From positions 186,001-250,000 of the forward strand of contig CAWDVG010000004.1 of NCBI GenBank assembly GCA_963805795.1: a stretch of 64,000 bases of DNA. Reading direction: 5' to 3'. Position 1 is the stretch's first letter; each line of letters opens with the position of its first letter. Made by a program: the position numbers and the translations under genes. Positions 9,808 through 18,455 of the stretch are shown one piece after another. Source of the stretch: CAWARU01 sp963805795. GTDB lineage: Bacteria > Pseudomonadota > Gammaproteobacteria > UBA6186 > Azoamicaceae. Under the pieces are notes generated by a model. The model was not told the DNA's origin, did no database searches, and saw only the letters and a list, made by a program, of their open reading frames with translations.

Positions 9808-10691
9808 CTATCTACATATCTTGCTCTAAATCGAGACAACGGACTTAAAAGCACTTCTTTTTTAATTTTATCAACATCATCAAAAATTTTATTATCTAAT
9901 TTTTCAATTTCTTGTCTTCTCGTCTTTTCAAATTCTTGTCGATCTTTTTCTGTGATATTCATGGAAATTGCAGAAGAATATTTTCTTAACTTCTTAACAA
10001 AACTTTCAAAGGTGTTATCCTGATTATCAATTTTATACAGATCATGAATAAGTCTTAATAACTCTTCAAAATAATTATTTTTTGTGAAATCAGAGGCTAT
10101 TTTATGCCGAAACATAAAAGGTAGGCTTTCTTCTCCAGTTCCTTCTAATAGTATTGGAACTACCCTGTCTCCATTTTTTTCATTGAAGGAGATGAGATAT
10201 TCAAGTAATTGAGCCTCTATTTTTACGACATGTTCTCTTTCTTTTAATGAATTTGCACGCTTATTATATTTTTCTAGATATTTATTTGTGCCTACCACGA
10301 TAATCCAGTCGGAGCCTTCAATTTTTTTAATAAAATTAGTTAAAACCCTGCCTTTGCGATCCTCCCATCTATCGAGCAATACTACAAATTGCGCTTTGAC
10401 TAACATCTCAGCTAATCGTTTAACCCATGCCTCATGGTCAGGATTTCCCCAGGCATAACTTATAAAACAGGTGGGAGATTTTAATTTTTTCTGTTCAATA
10501 TAAGATAACACATCCTTCTCTAAAAGAGTAAAGTAAGCTTTTTCATTAACAATGTAATCCAAACTTAAATTTTTAGGTTCGGCAAATGATAAGTAAGGTA
10601 TAAGTAAAAAACTTAATTGCCATAAAATAATCAGAAATTTATATTTTTTTAATAACAGATCAAATGGATAAGCAGGTTTGAGTGTTAACAT
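9804..10691 (-). CDS. Secreted stand-alone TIR-domain protein
   Basis: 295 residues, ATG at 10691 with AGGA eight bases upstream. Residues ~16-37 are a signal peptide ending LSFA before EP, a good signal-peptidase I site. The TIR domain spans 74-205, with TCFISYAWG, LLDRWEDRKG, IVVGTNKYLEK and VKIEAQLLEY; Glu159 is the candidate catalytic residue by alignment with TIR NADases (inference). The C-terminal helical linker matches the linker of the downstream TIR/NB-ARC protein and stops just where that protein's NB-ARC entry motif begins. The gene therefore looks like the front module of its neighbour. The stop codon overlaps the neighbour's start. It could supply a TIR partner to the NB-ARC proteins or act alone outside the cytoplasm. 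Confidence 0.85.
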   Translation of the reverse strand: MLTLKPAYPFDLLLKKYKFLIILWQLSFLLIPYLSFAEPKNLSLDYIVNEKAYFTLLEKDVLSYIEQKKLKSPTCFISYAWGNPDHEAWVKRLAEMLVKAQFVVLLDRWEDRKGRVLTNFIKKIEGSDWIIVVGTNKYLEKYNKRANSLKEREHVVKIEAQLLEYLISFNEKNGDRVVPILLEGTGEESLPFMFRHKIASDFTKNNYFEELLRLIHDLYKIDNQDNTFESFVKKLRKYSSAISMNITEKDRQEFEKTRRQEIEKLDNKIFDDVDKIKKEVLLSPLSRFRARYVDS

Positions 10692-10709
10692 GAGTTTTTC
10701 CTATAAGGA

Positions 10710-12275
10710 TCACTTTAATTGTTTCGGGATAGAAGTTTTTTCCCCTATAACATCTTCCGCCCCTAAAAACAGGTCTTCCATTAATGGGTGACAGGATAAG
10801 GGTAATTTTTTAGCAAAAGTCGCTTTCCTTCGTTCAATTTCAAAAGAACGACCGATAAGCGGCACTAAGCTTCGTTTAAAATAGGTCCCTGCTGCTGTGC
10901 AAGCCGGTTTCGGTTGACTAAGCAGCAAATAACTTTTTTGTAAATTGGCTTCAATATGGTGTTTATCCAATTTTAAAGCACTTTCAAAATCTGCCATTGC
11001 CCCATCAGTCTCATTCAGTTCTAATAACACCTTTCCTCGTGATACGTACTTATTAGCTGTTTCACTCAACTGTAGTGCACGCGTAAGATAACCATAGGCG
11101 AGGTCCAATTGAGTTTTTCTTGGCAATAATTGAGTTTTTTCAATACTATAAAGCGCTTCCCCAATGCCACATAAAATATGTCCATCATTGGGTTTTAGGA
11201 TATCGGCTTCCTGGTGTAGTGTTAGGGCTTCTTCTGGGCGGTCACAATCAGCTAATAAAAATCCTTTACTGCTCTTTAAAATTGCTAGATCAGCCCATCT
11301 ATCTGGGACTTTCTCAAGAACAGCGATTGCTTTGTTGTAAGCAGCTAAAGAATCATCACGAAGTAATTTTACCTCCTCTGGTTTTTTAGTAAAAGCCAAA
11401 CTGGCTTGTAATTTTGCTTGAGCGTTATAAGCCGCCGCTAGAATAGTGGGTAAATTAAATAAGGTTTTTTGAGTTAAATTTTTTTGATACGCTTCTAGTT
11501 TTTGAATAACTCCTTCAATTTTGGTCAAGGCTACCTTATATTGACGATTTTTCTGCAACCAGATAATTTCATTAAAAGCTTGGACAACTTTAAGCTGTTC
11601 TATTTCCTGCTCTAAACGCACTCTTAATTCCATTATCCGTTCAGTAGGATAAATTAAATAACCGATAGGATGAGTTAAAAGGAATTTTAATTTTTGTAAA
11701 TATTTTTCTAGACCCTTCGCAGGAATATAAGGAACTAAAGAAAATTCTTGTAAGTAACGCTGTTGTTGATTAATTCCTTGGATCAATTCAGCTTGGTTTT
11801 TATCATATTCTTGTTTATCAATCTCCGTCAGATGCCTAGTCAGATAAAGAAAAGGTTGAGCACCAAATATACACATTTTCTCTAATCTAACAGCATTATC
11901 CGCTGTTTGACTCTCTACTGCTAATTTAATCCGATCAACTTTTTTAACTGCCTCAATATGTTCTTTGAAAAGATAAGCAACTCCAGCCGTTAAGCCAACA
12001 TAAACAAAATTTTTCAGCGCAAACTGCATCAATTCGTCCGTTGCAGAATTGTCTTTTTTCCAATCTTTATAACGTTCTTCAAATTTTTTACGCTTAAAAT
12101 TTAACCGCGCCCATAAGCTAGGTACGCTAGGACTAGAACCCTCTCCATTAGAACTAGCTTTCTGGTGAGTGGCTCTACTTAGCGTGGTTATTGTAGGCGT
12201 TGACGATATTCTTAAAGCAGTGGCTCGAAGTATATCAAAATTATGACCAGCTCGACGATATATTCTAAGAGGCAT
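10710..12275 (-). CDS. TPR protein with one membrane segment, first gene of the TIR operon-like run
   Basis: 521 residues, ATG at 12275 with AAGGA seven bases upstream. The N-terminal 55 residues are Arg/Ser/Thr-rich and low in complexity, followed by a basic stretch and one hydrophobic segment (~86-103, FALKNFVYVGLTAGVAYLF). The remainder is helical, with at least three TPR-like units between ~330 and 465 (for example GMADFESALKLDKHHIEANL-type periodicity). I recognise no enzyme motif. It ends 18 bases before the TIR gene on the same strand, so co-transcription is likely and a scaffold or adaptor role is a guess. The Arg-rich front end could also be a poorly conserved targeting tail. Confidence 0.75.
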   Translation of the reverse strand: MPLRIYRRAGHNFDILRATALRISSTPTITTLSRATHQKASSNGEGSSPSVPSLWARLNFKRKKFEERYKDWKKDNSATDELMQFALKNFVYVGLTAGVAYLFKEHIEAVKKVDRIKLAVESQTADNAVRLEKMCIFGAQPFLYLTRHLTEIDKQEYDKNQAELIQGINQQQRYLQEFSLVPYIPAKGLEKYLQKLKFLLTHPIGYLIYPTERIMELRVRLEQEIEQLKVVQAFNEIIWLQKNRQYKVALTKIEGVIQKLEAYQKNLTQKTLFNLPTILAAAYNAQAKLQASLAFTKKPEEVKLLRDDSLAAYNKAIAVLEKVPDRWADLAILKSSKGFLLADCDRPEEALTLHQEADILKPNDGHILCGIGEALYSIEKTQLLPRKTQLDLAYGYLTRALQLSETANKYVSRGKVLLELNETDGAMADFESALKLDKHHIEANLQKSYLLLSQPKPACTAAGTYFKRSLVPLIGRSFEIERRKATFAKKLPLSCHPLMEDLFLGAEDVIGEKTSIPKQLK

Positions 12276-12332
12276 AAATCATTCCTTATCTGCAGTTAAA
12301 TTCTCAGCTAACATTTACTGCCCCCCACCTTT

Positions 12333-12485
12333 TTATGGTCTTAGAACAGTCCAGGGGCTCATTCTAGTTCCTGTCATAACCGTGGTAGGTCTTAAAATAG
12401 TCGCTAAACCAGCTACATTATTTGCCAACCCCTCCGAACCCTCTTTAACTGGCTTATCGTTTTCTAAAGACTCAATAGTTTTCAT
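12333..12485 (-). CDS. Possible 50-residue peptide upstream of the TIR operon
   Basis: A short frame from ATG 12485 to TAA 12333, beginning MKTIESLENDKP and ending TVLRP. Composition is protein-like (Gly/Ala/Thr-rich second half), but there is no convincing ribosome site and no family is recognised. It could be a leader peptide or the remnant of a longer gene. The rest of the 12276-12697 interval shows a possible weak promoter on the minus strand (TTGTTA, 17 bases, TACATT in the 12584-12612 interval) and nothing else I can name. Confidence 0.3.
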   Translation of the reverse strand: MKTIESLENDKPVKEGSEGLANNVAGLATILRPTTVMTGTRMSPWTVLRP

Positions 12486-12697
12486 CTTGATCAACTAACT
12501 TGCTTTCTTACTTTTCAGAAAATTAGCAACCCTGATAAAAACTTAAAGTTCATTTAAATTCTTAAACCGTTACTACTGAACTTAATGTATCACCTTCTTG
12601 ATTTTCTAACAATATCATTATTTCGCTTATCGTTCTAACAGACTAATCTGTAAAACCCTTAAAAATTACAAGACTTTTTTAAATTTACCGTTCAGAA

Positions 12698-13249
12698 TTA
12701 AATTTTCACAAATTCAGCATATTGATGTCGACTCCAACATAAAGTGAATAGAAAAAACCAAGTTTTTTCTTCTTTTCCTGTGCGCTCGTCTAACAGTACC
12801 GGACCCTGGCCAAAATCAACTTGCGCCGCTTCTCCTGGTTTAAAATCTAGAGGCACTGTTAATTCACTCTCATTTCCTTTAATTCTTTTAACAAAACGTT
12901 GAACACAGCTATACTCTCCATCAAAACCAAATTTTTTTTGTAAGTGATGAAAAATTATTTTTGCTTGAATACCTTCTTGTACCCATTGAGTGATGATTTC
13001 TACATAGGGGGCTATTTTTAGTTTTTGAACATGCATTGGTTTTTTAGCAAAGAAAGCATGTAACGTTTCATCTTCTGGCAAAGAAGCATTGGCATCCAAC
13101 CAGCCCTGCTCTTTAGCAATTCTTTTAATTTCACTTATTTTATCTCGGCACCCCATGCCATCTCGAGATATCGCTCGGTTTGTTTGGTTCTGCCGTAAAC
13201 GAAAAATAATTTGTCGATATTCATACATCTCTATTCTCCTATTAGCCAT
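12698..13249 (-). pseudogene. IS21-family transposase IstA, N-terminal third only
   Basis: 183 residues from ATG 13249 match the front of IstA: helix-turn-helix region, then a segment ending in QVDFGQGP, which carries the first catalytic Asp of the rve/DDE domain, and WFFLFTLCWSRHQYAEF. A complete IstA is around 500 residues, so the second Asp, the Glu and the C-terminus are missing. No istB helper gene follows. The frame stops just after the first catalytic strand, in unrelated AT-rich sequence. The fragment is non-functional and marks a former IS21 copy. Confidence 0.85.
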
Positions 13250-13342
13250 TGTGTCTCCCTCTTAATAGTTTCATAAACTAATAAGGATACAGAGACTATA
13301 AACAGGTAGAAACCTATCTTGCTAAATAAGAAGATTGAAAAT

Positions 13343-13405
13343 GCCCTGATTATCCCGCTGTTGGGGTGGCCTGATTAGAATGATTTTGAATTGGGCTGAT
13401 ATTGA
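13343..13405. repeat. IS21-type terminal repeat cluster
   Basis: Three imperfect copies of a ~12-base motif (gccctgattat at 13343, ggcctgattagaa at 13368, gggctgatattga at 13393) are spaced by about 25 bases upstream of the istA start. Multiple short repeats at the ends are typical of IS21, so this is probably the left end of the decayed element. Confidence 0.55.
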
Positions 13406-13438
13406 TGCTGTTTAACAATATGGATTAAGCACATATTA

Positions 13439-15067
13439 ACTCGATTCCGCAGTTTTTAGTTCTTGATGAGGGCAAAAAAGTATGGCCTACTATACGAGAG
13501 ATAAGTCGGACTACTGAAACTGCTCTTGTTTTCGCATAGCAAAAACCGTCAACGCTGTAACAGAAGACCGACTTGGCTATAATGCCCTCTCCAGGGATTT
13601 AAAGCAAGGAAGATGTTTTCATGTTAATTACGCCAGTCGATTGTATTTCTGATTATGTCACGGGACTTAATGCCTCCCTCAAACAAATATCCGCACATGC
13701 TTTGACGAAAATTCAGTCCAACTGGCTTGTTGTCATATTAATTGGATTAATGGTCACTGGTTGTTTTAGCTGGTCTGGATTCATGCGGGGTAGCTTAGGA
13801 AAATTTGATGAGAATCGATTACGTTGGATATTTCGTTATGCAAAAATTGCATGGGATTATCTTCTGCAAGCCAGCGTTACATATGTCATCACTCATTATG
13901 GTGTAACAAAAGGCGTTTTAGTACTTGATGATTCAGATAAAGTAAGATCTCGTAATACCAGTAAGATCCCAGGGGTTCATAAGGTTCTAGATAAAAAGAC
14001 GAGAGGATGGTTCAGAGGACAAGAGTTTGTTTTTTTACTCCTTGTGACGGATATTTTAACGATTCCTGTTGGATTTCGTTTTTATGTTCCAGATCCTGCG
14101 ATGAAAAAATGGAAAGCAATTATTAAAGCTCAAAAGAAGGCAGGTATTCCTAAAAAAGAACGAATAAAATAGTCTGCCCGGAATCTGAATTATCCTACCA
14201 AACAAATGCTAGCGCTTGAACTGTTAAGAGATTTTGCCGAACAACATCCAAAAATCAAAGTACAAAGTGTTTTAGCAGATGCCCTATACGGTTCCAAAGA
14301 TTTTATGGATGAAGCATCATTCGATCACAAATTGTTCACAAGTGATTAGTCAGCTGCGCAAAAATCAATTAGTCCGTTCTTGCGGAAAACGCGTTCTATT
14401 AGAGACCTATTTTTCACGACGAACAGGGGTAAAAACAAAGCTTACAATACGAGGTGGGGAGTCAAAATCAGTCACAATGCTTGCGGCTAGAATTATTGTT
14501 AAATCACATGGAAAAAAGCGTTTTGTTGTGGCTTTGAAATATGAAGGTGAAACAGAATATCGATTTATTGTTGCTACTGATTTATCGTGGCAACATATGG
14601 ACATTGCGCAAACCTACACTTTGAGATGGTTAGTCGAGGTTTTTATCCAGGACTGGAAGGCGCATGGTGGCTGGAATAAGCTGAGCAAACAACACGGCGT
14701 TGAGGGTGCTATGCGGGGCATGACACTTAGCCTATTGTGCGAACATGCGTTACTTCTCCACCCGCAGCAATCAGCCCGATTTAAGAACAAACAACCAGGA
14801 ATATCGACTGGTTGCCTGATTCAACATGTCAAAGGAGAGGCGTTGGTGAATACCGTTTTTGATATTGTCAATTCCGTTGACCCTAAAGAATCGCTAGTAG
14901 AATTTAAGCAGGCAATAGATAAGATAGTGCCATTATATCAGTCAAAAAAGCATATGGTTGGCCGAGATCTTGGGAGAATGGAAGCAAGTCCCTCTCTCAA
15001 ATATAAAAGGGCAGCTTGAATTTATATTTTTATGCTGCGTCAACTGTAAAAAACTGCGGAATCGAGT
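13439..15067 (+). mobile_element. IS4-like insertion sequence, 1.63 kb, inactivated
   Basis: The ends are an inverted repeat: ACTCGATTCCGCAGTTTTT at 13439-13457 is repeated inverted at 15049-15067. The flanking ten bases on each side are similar (gcacatatta on the left, gcacaaaata on the right, eight of ten identical), consistent with an ageing ten-base target duplication as seen in IS4-group elements. One transposase gene lies inside and is broken by a stop and a frameshift. Confidence 0.8.
13621..15019 (+). pseudogene. IS4-like DDE transposase, split by an amber codon and a frameshift
   Basis: The first part (13621-14172) contains LVLDDSDKVRS with the first catalytic Asp. Translation continues in the same frame past TAG 14170 through QSVLADALYGSKDFM, which holds the second Asp. 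A shift near 14335-14340 then moves the gene to the frame of 14279-15019, which carries YTLRWLVEVFIQDWK with the catalytic Glu and the Y/R/E/K signature. All three catalytic positions survive, so decay is recent. The total would be about 465 residues, normal for this group. It cannot be translated whole without suppression and shifting. Confidence 0.85.
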
Positions 15068-15189
15068 GCACAAAATACAGCCACACAGTTTATTAATAAA
15101 AAATGTTAGTATGTTCACTATTGCTTTTTCTCTTACTTATTGGCATAATTTTACTTTAATAATTTTCTTCATGTTTAGGAGTAGAATTT

Positions 15190-15576
15190 ATGAAGGTTGA
15201 TGCGAAGATTGACAAAGAATTAACAATTTTAGAAGGGCTAAGCCCGATTCGCCCGCGCCCAGGTATGTACACTGATGAAGGTGCTGAAGGGATGTTTGAA
15301 GAAGTTAGGCCCATTTTTTCTAATCCTAATAACTTAGTAGAATTTCGAACTTCTAAAGCCGCAATTGTTTTGTACCCTGATGGCTCATCGATGCATGAAT
15401 ATCGCAAGGAAGAAGATATATTCCCGATTATGTTTTCGGATATTTACTCAAAAATTACTGCTTCCATCAATGCAGCAACTGCTACCACTCCACATGTAAC
15501 ACCTAATGAAAATGGGTCAGCAGGGGCGCTATCTCCACCCTCTTCCACTATTTCTAAGGCTGCAGTCAAGAAATAA
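15190..15576 (+). CDS. Small protein resembling a truncated ParE/GyrB N-terminal lobe
   Basis: 128 residues, ATG at 15190 with AGGAG eight bases upstream. Residues 11-28 (TILEGLSPIRPRPGMYTD) match the signature at the start of ParE/GyrB (LEGL-x-PVR-x-RPGMYTD). The region AAIVLYPDGSSMHEY followed by an acidic stretch and IFP aligns with the strand before the DDGRG box, but the ATP-binding N-box (E-x3-DN) and G1 box (DDGRG) are not preserved. The last ~35 residues are Ala/Thr/Pro/Ser-rich. Intact type II topoisomerase subunits are 600-800 residues. The good ribosome site and following hairpin argue for a real, expressed gene. It may be a decoy or regulator of topoisomerase, or just a remnant; the function is unknown. 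Confidence 0.6.
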   Translation: MKVDAKIDKELTILEGLSPIRPRPGMYTDEGAEGMFEEVRPIFSNPNNLVEFRTSKAAIVLYPDGSSMHEYRKEEDIFPIMFSDIYSKITASINAATATTPHVTPNENGSAGALSPPSSTISKAAVKK

Positions 15577-15584
15577 AAAAATTA

Positions 15585-15614
15585 ACATAACGTTTTCCGA
15601 GGGAAACGTTATGT
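15585..15614 (+). terminator. Hairpin downstream of the ParE-like gene
   Basis: An 11-base perfect stem (ACATAACGTTT paired with AAACGTTATGT) closes an eight-base loop just after the stop at 15576. The downstream T-rich stretch is weak and delayed, so termination is likely but not certain. Confidence 0.65.
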
Positions 15615-15690
15615 CTCTTCGCTAGTTATTTTATTTTTGATATCTTTTTTCGATTTCCAATTTGCCGTCTTGATTAGAGGCGCGTATAAA

Positions 15691-16047
15691 TCATCCTCGA
15701 CAATACTGTCGCATAAATAATGCTGTATAGAATAAGCGGTAAAAAAATACCCGAAGATGCGCTTTATTGTCTAACTGCAATAATTCTACCCAAGCATCGG
15801 GGTAGACTGTATCATAACCGTCTTTTTCTAGAGCTGCGTAGGTCAACCCTATCACAAATAGGGGATCTCCGAAAAACATTTCATCAATATCCACAATTCC
15901 AGAAATTCTGCCCTTATCAACGATAACATTTCTTTCTGCCGCATCTAAAGCAGCTTCTGCACAAATACCATCTAATTCAGGCGTTGCCCCATTAATACCA
16001 ATGGCACCAATGTGCTGCCCATCTTTGGTGAGTATGGGTTTAGACAA
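15691..16047 (-). pseudogene. Chimeric remnant: GlcG/HbpS C-terminus joined to APH-kinase C-terminus
   Basis: The first ~35 residues (ILTKDGQHIGAIGINGATPE onward to CAEAALDA) are nearly the same as the C-terminal part of the GlcG/HbpS-like protein at 19111. The remainder (KGRISGIVDIDEMFFGDPLF, GLTYAAL) is the C-terminal lobe of an aminoglycoside-phosphotransferase-type kinase with the DFG-equivalent Asp in IVDID. Neither half is complete and the GlcG half lacks its own start and N-terminus. The junction lies near 15945. This looks like a deletion or recombination scar that fused two genes in frame. Confidence 0.7.
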
Positions 16048-16303
16048 AGGAATAGTATTTCAGAACGAGTTAAAAATCGGAAAAAAATTCGAACAACAGA
16101 CATTATGAATTTTAAATTCACTCGGTAGGCACAAAAAAATGAATCCCGTTAAGATGACACTAACACCCTTTTTAATTGCCACAGCTAAATATACTACCTC
16201 TTAACTTCGATCCATTTAGTTACTTAGTGTAACATCCCCTAATTATGCCATCAACTCCTTTATATCGTAAAATCTTACTGTTTCTTTCGTCAGATGGAGT
16301 TTG

Positions 16304-16348
16304 TTTTAGTGGGCTGATTATAATAAATTTATAATTAGCCCACTAAAA
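16304..16348. terminator. Long bidirectional hairpin
   Basis: A 20-base-pair stem including one G-T wobble (TTTTAGTGGGCT then ATTATAA pairing with their complements at 16329-16348) closes a five-base loop. The A and T runs at its base suit termination in either direction. It lies 30 bases beyond the stop of the PRiA4-type remnant. Nothing else recognisable lies in 16048-16377. Confidence 0.6.
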
Positions 16349-16377
16349 TAATGCATTGTCTCATTTTTCTTGGACTA

Positions 16378-16614
16378 CTACTTAAATGCTCTTTCCAATC
16401 GTCTAGAAGGGTTATGAAATTTCACTATTTTGGAGTCAAAAGAATCTGGATCATGCAAGCCTCTCCAACGCACTGTATCCCAATATTCTTCATGCATTGA
16501 GTCTTTTAATATTGTTAGATATCGCTCATATCCACCAACACCACCCACATCTTCTGGTGGACAAGCTTGTTTTCCATCTAAACAACAAGGATATTGTTTT
16601 TCATTTTCTTTAGG
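16378..16614 (-). pseudogene. pRiA4b ORF-3-like protein, C-terminal fragment
   Basis: Read on the minus strand to a TAG at 16378, this encodes YPCCLDGKQACPPEDVGG, then GGYERYLTILKD, HEEYWDTVRW and DPDSFDSKIV. The C/PPED-GG-GY pattern and its spacing are characteristic of the C-terminal half of the plasmid pRiA4b ORF-3 family. There is no start codon and the upstream part is replaced at 16615 by a palindromic repeat element. It is therefore a dead 3' fragment, possibly broken by insertion of that repeat. Confidence 0.7.
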
Positions 16615-16777
16615 ATATACCCAAAGCGAATGAATTTTAGGAGATATTTGAGCGTGCGTCTTTGCGAGCGATAGCGAAGCAATCCAGTTTTAAAGCTAAT
16701 TTTCTGGATTGCTTCGGTCGCAGGCTGCAGGCTCCCTCGCAATGACGACACCTAAATTTGATTCGCTTTGGGTATAT
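16615..16777. repeat. Palindromic MITE-like element, 163 bp
   Basis: The two ends are inverted copies of a ~28-base sequence beginning ATATACCCAAAGCGAAT. The inner parts are inverted copies of a TTGCGAGCG...GAAGCAATCCAG motif. No coding capacity. A truncated single-arm copy lies at 17725. The inner motif resembles dispersed palindromic repeats common in several intracellular bacteria (from general knowledge). Probably mobilised by a transposase in trans. Confidence 0.75.
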
Positions 16778-16857
16778 ATGGATTAGGGTATTGAAAATTC
16801 TATTACTATTAGGTAATATACAATTTTTTTAATCATAAAATTTGATAGGAAGTACAC

Positions 16858-17712
16858 ATGTCTGCTGTTTCACAATTAGTTAAAGTTAATACTTATAGAA
16901 ATGCCTTATTAGATGTCGATTTAAAAACAATCGAAGATCACCTTAAGAAAGGTGCAAATGCATCCTACGTTGAAGGAGATACTACTACTCATATCGTCAT
17001 TCAATCTGAAGTTTTAATACAATCGAATACTTCTTTATCTCATCTTTATACGCCTAATAAAATACCTAATGCACCAATACGTTTGGTGATTAGTGCAGCG
17101 GTACAAGATCCTAAAAAAAGAGGCCAATTATTAGGTGTTATTGAATTATTACTTGAAAATGGAGCTGATCCAAATGTACATTTACAACAATTAGATTCAC
17201 ACTATCATGAAGGTTTTCATTATCGACTTAATCGTAAAATGTTTGCAGAAATCGCAACATTATTTAATGATTCCAAAGAAGAAGTAAAAAAATTAGCAAC
17301 AGCAACATTTAAAATGCTCATGAAGGCGGGTACAAATTTTCGCGCTGATTGGTTCATGTTAATATCAGATTCAAAACCTACGAATATTATTTCTGTCATA
17401 GAACAGTTGGCCGCTAATGAGAAATCAAGATTGGGTCTTTATAATTATGCCTTAAATTTATATGTAGAAGGGGCTAGGAAGTTTCTAGTTCTTTTTAATA
17501 ATTATGAGAATGAACTGGCAGATTTACATAGACTGGAAAAAATTAAAGATGCTCTTCTATTAAATAAGGAATACATTCCAATTCCCGGCATCTTAGATAT
17601 TATTAAAAGCTACGATAGTAAAGCAATTATTTTTTCAAATTATGAGGAATATTGTGCAATTAATATAAAAGCGGATCCAGGCATGATAAAACCTATACGC
17701 TTTAATAAATAA
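16858..17712 (+). CDS. Ankyrin-repeat-type protein
   Basis: 284 residues, ATG at 16858 with AGGAAG upstream. At least one good ankyrin unit is visible (GVIELLLENGADPNVHL, residues ~96-112), an initial one at ~20-40 (DLKTIEDHLKKGANASYVEG), and a degenerate third (TFKMLMKAGTNFRADWFMLI). No signal peptide and no enzymatic motif. Ankyrin proteins of this size in intracellular gammaproteobacteria are often host-directed effectors, but no secretion signal can be proved from sequence here. It is flanked on both sides by copies of a palindromic repeat and stands alone with its own ribosome site. Confidence 0.75.
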   Translation: MSAVSQLVKVNTYRNALLDVDLKTIEDHLKKGANASYVEGDTTTHIVIQSEVLIQSNTSLSHLYTPNKIPNAPIRLVISAAVQDPKKRGQLLGVIELLLENGADPNVHLQQLDSHYHEGFHYRLNRKMFAEIATLFNDSKEEVKKLATATFKMLMKAGTNFRADWFMLISDSKPTNIISVIEQLAANEKSRLGLYNYALNLYVEGARKFLVLFNNYENELADLHRLEKIKDALLLNKEYIPIPGILDIIKSYDSKAIIFSNYEEYCAINIKADPGMIKPIRFNK

Positions 17713-17724
17713 AAAATACTTAAG

Positions 17725-17788
17725 ATATACCAATAGCGTTTGAATTTTAGGTGATTCGTCATTGCGAGCGTCTAGCGAAGCAATCCAG
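17725..17788 (+). repeat. Truncated copy of the palindromic MITE (one arm)
   Basis: ATATACCAATAGCGTTTGAA, TTTTAGGTG and CATTGCGAGCG...GAAGCAATCCAG match one arm of the element at 16615-16777. The second arm is missing. Confidence 0.7.
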
Positions 17789-17891
17789 AAAAACTATGAA
17801 TTATTTTAATTTAAAAGAAGTTTATTCTTCCATTTTAATTTAGATATGATACTATTGTCTTAAAATTGCTATCCAATTTACAAGGTGAGAG

Positions 17892-18251
17892 ATGAGAGGA
17901 TTTGAGTTAAGTCAGGAAGAGCTTACTTTTTTAAGAAAAGCACACAAATCGGAGCATTATAAACGATCTGCTTATAAGATAAATGCTATTATATTGCCCG
18001 CCGGAGAAAGCATGTTAACTAAATTTAATACTGACAAAGCTAAACCTAAAGCACCTATTACTTTAGAACAATTATCGCTTAGTTATACAACAGGTCTAAC
18101 AATGATAGCGAAGCAACACTTTAAAAATTGCTTCTTGGTAGGCGCTGCAAAAATTGCTCCTTGGCTTCCCAACAAACTAACATTTGAAAACGATAGTGTA
18201 ATCCTTGATCAGACCTCAGTTCGTCTGAAAGACAACAATTCGATACATTAA
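17892..18251 (+). pseudogene. Chimeric frame: IS630-type transposase start fused to an unknown gene
   Basis: The first ~35 residues (FELSQEELTFLRKAHKSEHY, then KRSAYKINAIIL) look like the N-terminus of an IS630-family transposase before its helix-turn-helix. The rest (MLTKFNTDKAKPKAPITLEQ, LGV-free, then KIAPWLPNKLTF) belongs to something else and appears to continue, after one or two shifts, into TKDVEKFLIEKYLTEVKKTY near 18270-18350 and then into the frame at 18456. I read the whole 17892-19103 stretch as a broken, unrecognised gene whose 5' end was replaced by transposase sequence. Confidence 0.5.
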
Positions 18252-18455
18252 CAAAAGATGTTGAAAAATTCTTAATTGAGAAATATTTGACAGAAGTCAA
18301 GAAAACATATGGTGAAGCTGCGGCTAACTTTGTAAAAGAATACCAGAAAAAATAGTCACATACTTCTTGAAGAAGCGTTAAATTCTGTTTGGTGTGGTTC
18401 TATTCAGTGTGGTCATGCATTTTCTTCTGTAAAAGATGGTAAATACTTCTCAAGC

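Noticed and set aside
2317..12275. Declaring the TIR/NB-ARC genes an anti-phage defence system
   Set aside because: The export or anchor signals and the effector-rich setting make host-directed function equally likely.
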